Source: Centroberyx gerrardi
Lineage: Eukaryota; Chordata; Actinopteri; Beryciformes; Berycidae
Assembly (NCBI RefSeq): GCF_048128805.1
Contig: NC_136010.1
Span: 15,789,980 to 15,853,979, forward strand
Direction of reading: 5' to 3'
DNA: 64,000 nucleotides
In this document: positions 32,768 through 50,332 of the stretch, piece after piece
Position numbering within the stretch: the first letter of the stretch is position 1
Layout of the letters: every line of letters begins with the position of its first letter
Notes under the pieces: generated by a model
What the model was told of the DNA's origin: nothing
Seen by the model: the letters and a program-made list of their open reading frames with translations, nothing else
Databases searched by the model: none
Position numbers and translations under genes: made by a program

Positions 32768-33900
32768 CATGTGTGTCACCCAGCTCAGTCTGACAGTTGA
32801 GAGTTTACACAAGCATATTATGAAAGGTACACAACTCCCGGCACCCACCACCACCACACACACACACACACACACACACTCTTTCTCTACATATACTGTA
32901 GTTCTCTGTCTCTTTTTCAGTGTGTGTCTATCTTTCTCTGTCTCTTGGCCTCTTTGTTGATCGCTTCACCTTACTTTGTTTCTCATTTCTCTCTTGGTAC
33001 GGACACTACCAACACAGACAATAATCACAAGGTGAGTCATATGTGAGTCTTGTCTTTGTAGTAGTCTTTGTGATTGTACACGATCATACAGCCCTAAAGG
33101 GAATGCGGACTGGGTGAGGGGGTTTAAGCTTTGTGTAATTTCTTCTTTGTAAAATAATGAAGGAAATATGACCAGATGACAGAGGGACCCGTCTTCTTGT
33201 GTTCAACTTCTGTGCAGTCTGGAGGTTAAAAGTGAGTTTAGATGAAGTGAAAAGGGGAAGGCAATGAGGACTACAATTTGTAAAGCACAAAGAGGGAGAA
33301 AACGACAGTCAGAGGAGTTTGGGGAGTTATTTTGTTGGCTCACTCTCCTGAAAATGTGTTTAAAGGGAGTGAGCCTTTATAAAAACTCCAGAGGTACGTA
33401 TGTAAAGAAAAATGGTAGTAGTAGCACGATTGTTGGAGCAGAGGCACTTCCATTGTAGTCAGTAGGGCTGAACAATTCATCGAAATTTTATCGAAATCGC
33501 AATATGGCCTACTGCAATTTTCAAATCGCAGGAGGCGCAATATTTGTTAAAGGCGAAATGTGTGTCAAAATACCATTTTAAATGAAATATTGTCGTGCTG
33601 CAGAGATGTCCTGGCCTACACATCATATTCTACAGACTTAAGAAAACATCTTTGTTTGGTACAGATCCCCGCAAAAATCACACCATAATCATTTTAATAC
33701 GTTTTTCAATGAAAATGAGAATAATGATGTAAAAATGATCATTCCCTCTAATATCGCAAATCATATCGCAATTGCAATTTCAGTCAAAATAATCGCAATT
33801 AGATATTTTTTCAAAATCGTTCAGCCCTAGTAGTCAGTGCTGCAATCGCAGTGCGCGTGATGGTACGTTTTCACAGGGGCGTCACTGGATGGGAGGGATC
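32487..33900 (+). repeat. Second inverted-repeat block, right arm
   Basis: Reverse complement of 24,340-25,272, with two extra pieces: about 340 bp at 33,015-33,340 and the hAT insertion 33,463-33,829. No coding exon is recognised. Confidence 0.85.
33463..33829. mobile_element. Short non-autonomous hAT-Ac element
   Basis: 8-bp duplications GTAGTCAG at 33,455-33,462 and 33,830-33,837. Ends are TAGGGCTGAACAATT and the inverted AATCGTTCAGCCCTA-like sequence. The interior is AT-rich with ATCGCAAT motifs. It is absent from the two inverted copies of this locus (24.41 kb and 53.43 kb) and present in 61,261-61,626. Confidence 0.93.
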
Positions 33901-34389
33901 GTCCTGCTTCCCAGTATTGGCCGCTTGATGGGAGTGGCACTGAAATAACAGGTGGTGTCCCAATAGTTGATTGACAAGTACTCTCCTTACCTGAAACATA
34001 AACACAAATTCTTCTCAAATATGAAAACCCAATGTAACGTCTTCCTGGGTTTGAGTCACATAAATGAATGTGTCACAATTTCAAATGTTGACCTGTAATA
34101 TACCAAATAAGTTAAAAAACAATAAAAATTTGAATACCCAAAACAAACTATATTACAAGATAGCAATTTTAATAGACCACTGTGAACACTATGCATGCAG
34201 TATGTTACAGTAGTTCATTTATCATCACAGGTATAGGAGCCAACTCTTTTTTCTTTTTAATTCTTTCTCTCCTTGGCATTCTGTAATGTAATGTACTAAT
34301 GTAATGTAATGTCTCTGTTTAACTTAGCTGATATTACTCCACTGACTGGTATGCTCCCATCTCTTTCCCATTCACACTTAGTTTTACAC

Positions 34390-34425
<36 letters not shown>

Positions 34426-35454
34426 CTTTATTTGTATAGCACCTTTCATACACAACATGCAGCTCAAAGTGCTTTACATCAATAAAAGGCAGATAAAAGA
34501 CAGATAAAAAGATAAAATTCATATAAAAGAACAAGCAAGATGCATTGCATTAAAAGAATCAAATCAAGTAAAATAGAAAGATAGAAGAACACAACTAATA
34601 CTCCCACTTTTAGATGCACATTGTGAGTGAACCCATATGTTTTTCTTTAATTTACTTTTCCCCTGTCCTTCCTGATTCTACTCTTGATCCGATATTTACG
34701 TCAGATCTCACTGCCCAAGGCAGACGAGAATCATAGATTCCCCTCTTGGTCAAAAACCTCACCATCCACAGATGGATGAGAATCATACAGGGTAAAGCTC
34801 TGTCCCCCCCCACATATAGTGTTCACTTGTGCAAGTAAGCATTACCCGGACAAGACCAATGAAAATTCGTACTTGCCCGTGTCAATACACATACACAATA
34901 CTTTTATGAGATTGGTTCACAAAGGTATCATCAGGTACTACATATACATTATTGATAGCTAGCTCAAGAGAAGTTATAGGACTATAGCTACCAGCTAGCT
35001 GGCAATTATTTGCCACATTAGCTTCAACTCAAGCTAGATGCCTCATTTAAACTAAGCTATCAATAGCTTAACAAAAGCACCAATAAAATACTAGATTGAT
35101 TATAACGCAAGATTCACACGGATGCAGAATGGCTGTGGAATGGCACCAAAGCGTAGCACGCTTCCTTTCGGCGCCCATGTTAATGGGTCAGACCATTCAC
35201 ACCGGCCATGGTACAGCACGGAGCTCCGCTTGCGGCTCGCGATCTGCAGCGCCAGTTTCGGCATCCAGTCCATTTTCTCTGCGCGCCACGGCGCATATTT
35301 CACATGAAAACGCCATAGAAATAGATGGTGACTGCTTTGATATGATAAAGTCAATGAAGAAAGGGAGAAAGTGAAGAAGATGGACTATATAAAGTTAATC
35401 CCTGATGTGGAAAAGTACAGTGAGCTGTCAGCATTGTGTCTACAAGGCCAACAG
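33901..35454. other. Noncoding stretch between duplicated blocks
   Basis: Contains a SINE/LINE-type tail at 34,382-34,560 (minus) ending in (TAA)n. A GC-richer stretch at 35,100-35,454 includes a short frame MDYIKLIPDVEKYSELSALC at about 35,380-35,440 that I cannot assign. Everything recurs at 61,698-63,236. Confidence 0.5.
34382..34560 (-). mobile_element. SINE/L2-type tail with (TAA)n
   Basis: The minus-strand sequence AGCACTTTGAGCTGCATG followed by GGTGCTATACAAATAAAGG and TTATTATTA is the common tail of fish SINE/LINE families. The repeat is shorter in the unit 2 copy (from about 62,188). Confidence 0.6.
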
Positions 35455-35723
35455 TAAGAAAGATGAGGCTTTGGTGGCTATCGGAGCACAATGTAAGTAG
35501 CCTACAGCCTGTTTCCATGGGGTATTTCTCCTCCTGTAGCGGAGAGCTGCTGGCCGGCGCAGAGAAATACACTCAGCGAGTCGCAGTCCAGCTGCGACTC
35601 GCTTGCAAAATCACAGTAGCTACTCGGCCGCTACGCGTCCGGTCCAAACCAAGCGTAAGCTAGCTAAAGAAAATAACAGAGCTAGCTGGCAAATATTTAC
35701 GTTATTATTTGTTTTCTTAACAG

Positions 35724-36928
35724 TAGGGGTGTCACGATTCTCCAAATCCACGATTCGATTTGACTTTCGATTTTAAGGTCACGATTCGATTCGATTTTCG
35801 ATTTAAACATTTTATTTTCAGCACTGACGGCTATGCCATTATTAGACTATCGAGTCTTGATTTGTAAAGATCAACAGATCATTGGTTTTATGCCCTGACA
35901 ACTGTCATTTACATTTTCAAACTCTTCTTTAAAAAGATGGTATCAAGTGTGATATAACTGCCATATTTTTTTTTTTGGAATGTACCATATGGTCAAATTT
36001 TTTCAAAGTTTTTCCATTTAAAAAAACACAACTTTCCCTTTAATTTGGTACCAAATACATGGCAAGGCGATTCAGGGCGTCTCCTTACTGAAGTGTAATT
36101 CACAGTATGACAACAAAACAGATCCTTCCTATCTTGGCTAACGATAAGCTTTCAAAATACATACAAAACCTCCAGCGCTTCAGCCCACACACTAATAAGA
36201 TCAGACAATAGTCGCCAAACAAATATGGAAAAAGTCGCCAAACTTATATGGATAAAAGTCGCTGCAACCCGGACAGTCCTCCTACCGACTCTTCGGCGTA
36301 CTGCCTCCCGGAAAACAGCGTCCGTCTCCGGCGGTGAGAGCAGGTAGGTCCCGCTGTTTAGTGAAGGTGATCTTGTGTCTTGTTTTATCGAGCAAGAACA
36401 AGCGATTTCGATCAAAAGACTTCAACTCACAATGTCTTCGTAACTTTCCACTGCATATGGCGGGTCAGGTTCTGTCTCACAGCACAATCTGACAGCTTCC
36501 AGAAGGTTTTAAAAGCGTGACGCTTAGGCGGCGAAGCCATTTTTACCGGTGGAGGACGACTAAACCCGGGGGAAATCAAACGTCTCAGTGTCACCAGATA
36601 TACAGTATTTTCCGGTTCATTGATGACAACTTGGAAGTATATATAAAACAAAGCTGATAACTTGATTTTCAGTTTTTGGTACATTTTGAACTATTTAAAA
36701 ATGACGGGCGCTCTTGGGTGCTATAGTGAAATATAGAATGGGCGCTCTCTAGCAGCTACGCTGTGTCGTCATTGAAATGTTTTTTTTCTTCAGACACGTG
36801 CAAGTAGGCAGGGGTGGAGAGAAAAAAAATACTGGGAGAATCGCGAACCTGCTTGTGATTTCGAAGGTCGAAATCGAACGCTCATTTCGATCGATTTTCG
36901 ATTTAGAATCGAAATCGTGACACCCCTA
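35724..36928. mobile_element. hAT element with clean empty sites in sister arms
   Basis: 8-bp duplications CTTAACAG at 35,716-35,723 and 36,929-36,936. Ends are TAGGGGTGTCACGATT and its inverse. Arms C (about 23,663) and E (about 52,692) retain the uninterrupted single CTTAACAG. No transposase is recognised. The unit 2 copy starts at 63,509 and runs off the window. Confidence 0.95.
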
Positions 36929-37167
36929 CTTAACAGTCTTCTTTACAGTGTTGAGGCTAAGCAATTTCACTGTATTTAGGCCTAGATGCTGCCTGGATGT
37001 TGCAGGATGCAATTTATCTTGGCCAGTAGGTGGTGCATGGCCTTTCTTGACTGCTACATTAACTTTAAGACTTTTTATTTCTAGGCTATGGCCAACTTCT
37101 CTAATCTAAACCACTGCCTGTTTTTGAATATGCAAAATCATTTTATATGAACTTGCTAAATTAATTT

Positions 37168-37296
37168 CAGTCAGAGACAGAAAAGGTTGGGAGAAAGAGA
37201 GGGGGAATGACATGCGACAAAGGGTCCAGATTCAAACCCAGGATGTCGTGTTTACATTGTATGCACCTTAGACCACTGGCCCACCAGGATGCCCCC
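37168..37296 (-). mobile_element. tRNA-derived SINE, arm D copy
   Basis: Same SINE as 23,312-23,440, in inverted orientation, upstream of gene D. Confidence 0.75.
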
Positions 37297-37629
37297 AAAT
37301 ATTGTAGCTTTAACCAAAAATATTTTGATATAATTCCTCTGTGAATAATGCTGAAATGTATAGGTTGGTAACATAAGTACATCATTTTAGTCTGTTCAGT
37401 CGAACAAGAATAATGAGGAATATAAAATGAATTAGCAAGCTGCTGTACCCTTCAGACATCCACACTGGCGGTTAAGTTTGTTTTTGTTTAGATTTAAATG
37501 ATGAACAGCTACGTGGACTACAAATAATAACAATATACAGTCCAGACAAATATCTTAGCAATCTTAGCAGCTCAAGAAATAATTCATGTCATATTTGTAT
37601 TTTGAATGAAAAATGTCACACTCTTACAG

Positions 37630-41914
<4,285 letters not shown>

Positions 41915-42168
41915 AGAGGTCTGGCCAGGCTGTACATGCATAATGATGGGTGGAACTGTGTGCATGATTTATGGGTAATAGAGACATTGCAGAAGCACTG
42001 TAGAGTCCCTAGTGGCCATGTTGGGAGACCACCATGTAATTCCAGCACAACTGCTTAGTGTGACTTGCTGCTGTCAACACTGCAAACACCATGTTCAACT
42101 TTTGTTGTATGGTTTTCTGCTCCAATAAGGAAGGAAAAACGGCAGGGAAGAAATCATTTCATAGACTT

Positions 42169-43522
42169 GAAATGAAAAATGAATGTATTCTCACTGCCAA
42201 AATAAACACAACATTGAGCAACATTCATGTATCATTTTACTAGTGTGATATTTAATAGATTTGCATACACACGTGAAGTGTTCAATATCCGTGCAAACAA
42301 TTTGTGAACAATAAACAATAAAAGTCTGTGACAGTCTGTGACTGCAGATCCAGTAGAGAATCCACATTTAAAATCACAACATGAGGTTTTTTTTTTTTTG
42401 AGGCCCCTCTAGCATTCACACAGACAACTATGTGCGTTCCATTTGGCCAAAATGCGCCCTCTCCTCCGACCTCGCGGCCTCGTCTCCTCGCTGACCCAGC
42501 ATCCAAAAGTGAGCCGCCATCATTAAGGATGTTCCAATTGGTTAAAAGACACATGAAGGATCCTTTATGTCTCCTCGTCTCCATCCTCCAAAGAGGACAT
42601 AGGATACTCAGGTGTATCCATACCATCAGAAATGTGTAGAAAAAAATGACAGATAAAATCCACAGTTGTAAGTAGACCTGATGTGTCTCTCATTCTGTCT
42701 TAATCTTTCTTGTGAATTGTGTTCGTTGCCATGCAATTTCTCTTTGGGGAGACCTTACTTACTAAACCTCATTAACAGCAATTCATTGTGTATTTTGCAC
42801 ATTATGTTCTTAAAGCTAGATCTATGGTCATTTAGGGGAATAAAAAGAATAAAACTTTGTTTCATTGCTAGTGAGATGTAAAACTACGGCAGTCCATAGA
42901 GAACATACATAAACATTTTTTCTCTTTTGTTATGTCGAGATAACGACTTAATTATCTCGTTATCGCGACAAAACGAAACCGTTTTCTCCGCACGCTGCCT
43001 CCAAATCCACACATAACGTGGCGCCTTTCAGCAGCATGGAGCAGGCCGGTCCTAGACTGCTTTGATTAGGGGCAGTAACAGATGTTGGTTGGTCACCAAC
43101 TACAGTGCTAGTGTTAATATGAATGTTCTTCAGGACTGTAAGCTATAATGTGCACGGTTTGTTTTTATCTAAAGCCATAGTAATTAATACATAATTTATT
43201 TCATTTTAAACCCACCCACACAGATCAGGCGATTCTTTTATGGTAATTCAGCCAATTGGTGCACATTACGTTAAAATAGACAGCATAGGGATGTTTAGGA
43301 CATCAGTCCATGATATTCATAATTGAAACCAAAAAAGAATATAGAAAATAAACCATTTTTCAGAAGGTGACCATGGAGAGATGAGATCACTCACAGCTAT
43401 TGTCTGGACTATACGCTTCTCCAGCCAAGCAAAGACGCCAATCGGTCACTACTGTATTAGCATGAGTAAACAGGTTTACATTATGTCACCAAATTGTACA
43501 GTAATGTGGAAATAAGAATATC
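42169..43522. other. Loop between genes D and E, left part
   Basis: Unique sequence. AATAAA at 42,201-42,206 and 42,309-42,320 could end the gene D transcript. A palindromic GAGATAACGA..ATCTCGTTATC motif lies at 42,934-42,967. No coding exon is recognised. Confidence 0.5.
42201..42206 (+). terminator. Candidate polyadenylation signal of gene D
   Basis: AATAAA 287 bp after the stop codon. It lies 33 bp beyond the end of the inverted repeat, so gene E does not share it. Confidence 0.5.
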
Positions 43523-43867
43523 ACACATATCGGATCATAAATTAGACCTACTCATGTGTGATCAATCAATAAGCTATTATGGCTCAAGATATAGCTGTGC
43601 GTAATGATGGCTGCTGTGGCGCTGTTAGTAAGCAGAGAACAAGTCAGATTTTTCTGGCCCATGATGATGATTGGTGTTTATGTCCAAACCAGGTTAAACG
43701 GGTGTGCATGCAATAAACATGGACAATGTCAGACTCGTTCTCTGCTTACTAACAGCCACAGAAGCCACTGTATCGTTTTGCACAGCCATTACGCACCGCT
43801 ATATATAGTGACCCATATAGCTTGATTAATCACATGTGAGTAGGTCTAATTTATGATCGGATTTGTG
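43523..43867. mobile_element. Foldback element
   Basis: Arms of about 120 bp (43,528-43,650 and 43,735-43,862) are imperfect reverse complements; both ends share GATCATAAATTAGACCTACTC. It is separated by a short loop. No coding capacity; the target duplication is unclear. Confidence 0.7.
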
Positions 43868-43893
43868 CATTTTAATATATTTTGTTGTATTGA

Positions 43894-43920
43894 GGTCCTG
43901 GACCAAAATAGTCCAGGACC
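43894..43920. repeat. Perfect 10-bp hairpin next to (AGT)n
   Basis: GGTCCTGGAC and GTCCAGGACC around a 7-nt loop, followed by (TAG)n at 43,922-43,939. Function unknown. Confidence 0.6.
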
Positions 43921-44079
43921 GTAGTAGTAGTAGTAGTAGTCAACCCGTTCTCATTCCCAACTCGTCCTATGTTGACTCTTTGTCAAATCCCTTGGCGTCG
44001 CTATAACGACGCTAAAGGTACCCTTCTGCGTCTGTATAGGATGCACCGGGTGTTCCATAGACTCCATGGTAAAGCCTCT

Positions 44080-45330
44080 CGCGGCACGCCTGCAACTTTC
44101 TCTCCTGGACCACAGTCTGGCGTACAATTTCTGTGTCATGGTGTCTCTTGTCGTGACTCTAGTTTTCCTTGTGTTTCTCTGTGTTCCCTGCCTCCCTTGT
44201 GTCTCCGCCTCCCTGGTCTGTCTCTCTGTGTTAGTCTGTGTCTGTGCCAACGTCGGATGAAGACCAGCGCCTGCATTTACTGCGGTCAGGAAGGTCACTT
44301 CCTGGCAGCATGTCCGCTCCGGCCAAAAGAGGAGGCTCGTCAGTGACAGTGGGGGTACTGATGAGCCATACCACCTTCTCTTCTTCAAATTCCTGCGTTC
44401 GTATGCAGTTCCATGCTTCCCTGCTCTGGAGAGAAGATTCCATCCCTGTGCTTGCTCTGGTTGATTTCGGCGCCGATGCCAATTTCATCGACGCCACACT
44501 AGTTTCTCAAGCTGGTATATCCACAGAGGCTCTCCCTACTACGCTGGACGCCAATGCTCTGGATGGCAGACTCCTGGCATGGGTCACCCACAGCTCTGTA
44601 CCCCTCACCCTCCTCATTTTGGGAAACCACCAGGAGGCCATTCAGCTCCACCTTATTTCCTCTCCTCTCGCTCCTGTGGTTCTGGGTTGGCCCTGGTTAG
44701 AGTTGCATAACCCTCATATAGATTGGTCTACGGGTTCAGTGGTGAGGTGGAGCATCTTCTGTCATTCTCATTGCCTCCAATCTGCTCTGGCCCCCGGTGA
44801 GTCCGCTGTCTCTCCCTCACCTGAGCCCCCTGATCTCTCCTCTGTGCCCACTGAGTACCATGATTTGGGAGAGGTATTCAGTAAACAGCGGGCTCTCTCC
44901 TTACCTCCTCACCAGCCGTATGACTGCGCCATCAATCTACTACCTGGTGATGCCCTTCGGTGTGACCAACTCTCCCACCGTCTTCCAGGCCCTCGTCAAC
45001 GACGTCCTCCGAGACATGCTGAACCGCTTCATCTTCGTATACCTAGATGACATCCTGATCTTCTCTCGTGACATGGAGGAACACGCTCAGCATGTCCGGT
45101 TAGTGCTCCGTCGCCTACTTGAAAACAAGCTGTTTGTGAAAGCCGAGAAACGTGAATTTCATAAGTCTTCTGTGAGTTTCCCGGGCTGCATTATTGAGCA
45201 GGGACAGGTGAAGATGGATCCAGCCAAGATCCAGGCACTGGCGGAGTGGACGAGGCCCACCACCCGGAAGCAACTCCAGGGTTTCCTGGGATTCTTGAGT
45301 TTCCTGGAACTGTTCAAGCCCTGTTTCCAC
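44080..45330 (+). mobile_element. Decayed Ty3/gypsy-type retrotransposon
   Basis: Gag zinc knuckle at 44,272-44,313 (CIYCGQEGHFLAAC). The protease region at about 44,440-44,560 contains LVDFGADANFID, where Ser after the catalytic Asp is replaced by Phe. The reverse-transcriptase C-terminal half is at 44,945-45,330, with [15 protein letters not shown], the YLDD box and a [12 protein letters not shown] tail. Gag, protease and RT lie in different frames. The front half of RT is deleted at about 44,940, where the linker DCAINLL jumps to YLVMPFG. RNase H, integrase and LTRs are not seen. Inactive. Confidence 0.85.
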
Positions 45331-46067
45331 ATGCTTCGGGAGTACAACGTTTGCATGTGTTTGGATCTGGCTGCAGTCGGCCTCACTCGCCATTTTCCTG
45401 CATCGCCCTCATCAGGTCTACCCATCACAAACTCTGTCATCAATCATGAGTACTGTCTATGCACTTGCACTGCGTTATTTTTGTTTTTGCCTTGCTCGGA
45501 GCAAGTGAAGTGGACACAATATCTTCATCTTAAAGGCCTCTACGCACCCGAGCAATGACTCAGGCCTGCAACGATTATTTAATTTGGACATTTTTATTTA
45601 TTTTAGTAGGCCTACTATTATTCCAAAGACTGTTGTTGAGTGTGTGTGTATCCACAATTGCTGTATTTCATTTTGAGAATAAGCTAAAGAAAGCTAATTT
45701 TAAGGTACACACTTTGCCTCTGTGGAATATAAAAGATTGATATTGGAATATCTGGGTATTTGCTTTGATATTGGAAGTTGTTTTTTATTTTCTGTTTTTA
45801 TATTTCACATCTTGCTAGTTGCATAACTAAAGGCAATTGGTTTGCATTTAAAGTATCTGGTGTTGAGTTGTGGTAATTTTATACAGTCACATATTTCAAA
45901 GGGGGACATTGAGTTCAGATTAATTGTAGTAATTGAAATTCTTAGTAGATATTGTTTAAATTCTTTAAACACTACTAAGTGGAGGCACCGCCATTTATTA
46001 ATTCAGAGAGCTTTCTTATTTAATTTATTGTTAAATTGGAGTACTCAATTTCTCCTGCAGTTCTCCT
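45331..46067. other. AT-rich spacer
   Basis: No gene, transposon end or RNA recognised. Short open frames lack any familiar motif. Confidence 0.4.
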
Positions 46068-46775
46068 GTTTCAGCGTACTTATTCAATAAAATGTCATGT
46101 TTTAGTTAGAAACACTATGAAACATTATGGTACAAGTTTGTCTATATTGCATGGGAAAGGAAACCATCCATTTTGATGAAAGGATGTGGTAAGGACTTTG
46201 TAATACGATGGGATTAAACATTGCTTTCTTGTACAGTACAGTTTCAGTTTACTTACTCTGTAAATTGTAATGTCTTACTTAGTAACGTTGCAGAACATGC
46301 ATGGTAAAAGTTTGTGTTTATTGCATGGAAAAGGGAATAACCAGTTACAAGGGATATGGTAAGAGCCTGGTAATACCATGGAAACAAACAAGGCTTCCTT
46401 TTACAGTACAGTTTCAGCTTACTTACTGAGTAAATTGTCATGTTTTACTTAGTAATGTTGTGGAACATATATGGTACAAGTTCATTTTAATTGCATGGAC
46501 AATGGAATATTCTATTATAAAGGATATGGTAAGAACATGATAATACCATGGAAACAAACAAGGCTTCCTTTTACAGTACAGTTTCAGCTTACTTACTGAG
46601 TAAATTGTCATGTTTTACTTAGTAACGTTGTGGAATATATATGGTACAAGTTTGTGTTGATTGCATGGAAAAGGGAATAATCTATTACAAAGGATATGGT
46701 AAGAGCCTGGTAATACCATGGAAACAAACAAGGCTTCCTTTTACAGTACAGTTTCAGCTTACTTACTTAGTAAAT
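46068..46775. repeat. 170-bp tandem repeat, about four copies
   Basis: The phrase AGGCTTCCTTTTACAGTACA occurs at 46,391, 46,561 and 46,731, with a diverged copy at 46,221: period 170 bp. Units include a GGTAAGA..TAATACCATGG stretch and TGTTTTACTTAGTAACGTTG. The later copies are more alike than the first. Confidence 0.92.
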
Positions 46776-46989
46776 TGTAAAAACATCTGCAAGAATGTAT
46801 CCAGTATTTAAGAAGATGTACCATGACACTAGAGGAAAACTGTTCCTGCGGAGGTTGTTACCAGGTAAGTATTGATGTAATTTTTCAACTTAAATAAAAA
46901 CAATTCCATAGTTTCTAAGGCATATCTAATAAACCCTTTATAAATGGGTGTAGCCATGAACAATAACTACCGTATATAAGAAAAAGTAA

Positions 46990-47330
46990 TTTATTTGAAA
47001 GTACTATCTTAATTTCTAGATAATACATAATTAAACTTGGGCTGTTACCAACATAAACCTTGGATAACTACAATTGTAACTTGAATTGATGGGTAATAGA
47101 GGAGGTGTTTCTAAGAATTGGTTGCCTACTTTCCTAGGAAGTACGCAATTATATCTGAGTTATTACCAACCTAAAGCGGTCACAACTACACAGTACTTAG
47201 TTGAGTTGATGGGTAATAGTGGAGGTTTTTCTTAGTATTTCAGCTGTAGTTTCTCTGTATTTACCTACTTATTTACCAGTGGTAATTACCCAATAATATA
47301 CTATAATTTACTATACATTTACCGGGTAAA
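46990..47330. repeat. 120-bp tandem repeat, two to three diverged copies
   Basis: The motif TTGATGGGTAATAG recurs at about 47,086 and 47,206 with similar flanks (GTTACCAAC before, GGAGGT after). Confidence 0.7.
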
Positions 47331-47625
47331 TACTTAGTAATTAGGGGACTGTAAAAGGAAGGGTTACTGATAAGTTTATGAAATGATTTCTTCCCTGCCG
47401 TTTTTCCTTCCTTATTGGAGCAGAAAACCATACAACAAAAGTTGAACATGGTGTTTGCAGTGTTGACAGCAGCAAGTCACACTAAGCAGTTGTGCTGGAA
47501 TTACATGGTGGTCTCCCAACATGGCCACTAGGGACTCTGCAGTGCTTCTGCAATGTCTCTATTACCCATAAATCATGCACACAGTTCCACCCATCATTAT
47601 GCATGTACAGCCTGGCCAGACCTCT

Positions 47626-49762
<2,137 letters not shown>

Positions 49763-50095
49763 CTGTAAGAGTGTGACATTTTTCATTCAAAATACAAATA
49801 TGACATGAATTATTTCCTGAGCTGCTAAGATTGCCAAGATATTTGTCTGGACTGTATATTGTTATTATTTGTAGTCCACGTAGCTGTTCATCATTTAAAT
49901 CTAAACAAAAACAAACTTAACCGCCAGTGTGGATGTCTGAAGAGTACAGCAGCTTGCTAATTCATTTTATATTCCTCATTATTCTTGTTCGACTGAACAG
50001 ACTAAAATGATGTACTTATGTTACCAACCTATACATTTCAGCATTATTCACAGAAGAATTATATCAAAATACTTTTGGTTAAAGCTACAATATTT

Positions 50096-50225
50096 GGGGG
50101 CATCCTGGTGGGCCAGTGGTCTAAGGTGCATACAATGTAAACGCGACATCCTGGGTTTGAATCTGGACCCTTTGTCGCATGTCATTCCCCCTCTCTTTCT
50201 CCCAACCTTTTCTGTCTCTGACTGA
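50096..50225 (+). mobile_element. tRNA-derived SINE, arm E copy
   Basis: Same SINE as 23,312-23,440. Confidence 0.75.
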
Positions 50226-50332
50226 AATTAATTTAGCAAGTTCATATAAAATGATTTTGCATATTCAAAAACAGGCAGTGGTTTAGATTAGAGAAGTTGA
50301 CCATAGCCTAGAAATAAAAAGTCTTAAAGTTA

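Larger units (their letters stand above)
21873..36210 (+). repeat. Direct tandem duplication, unit 1
   Basis: Pairs colinearly with 48,658-64,000 at an offset of 26.8-29.0 kb. The offset steps where one unit has an insertion or deletion. Differences are scattered single bases, microsatellite length changes, the TA element at 50,333 present only in unit 2, and 1,473 bp at 25,310-26,782 present only in unit 1. The left end of the match coincides with the exon 5/exon 4 fusion in copy C. Confidence 0.9.

Noticed and set aside
35096..35374. Two overlapping frames of 61-92 codons in a GC-richer block
   Set aside because: No family recognised, both strands open, and frames differ between the two units.
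37606..37629. Upstream in-frame ATG for gene D (MKNVTLLQ extension), also in C and E
   Set aside because: Directly followed by a TTACAG acceptor; SULT coding exon 1 starts at the ATG after it, as in copies A and B.
44797..45558. 253-codon frame as a host gene
   Set aside because: Its only recognisable content is the Ty3 reverse-transcriptase half; the rest is read-through.
46068..46775. Regular repeat as a possible CRISPR array
   Set aside because: The whole 170-bp unit repeats without unique spacers, in a eukaryotic genome; it is an ordinary tandem repeat.
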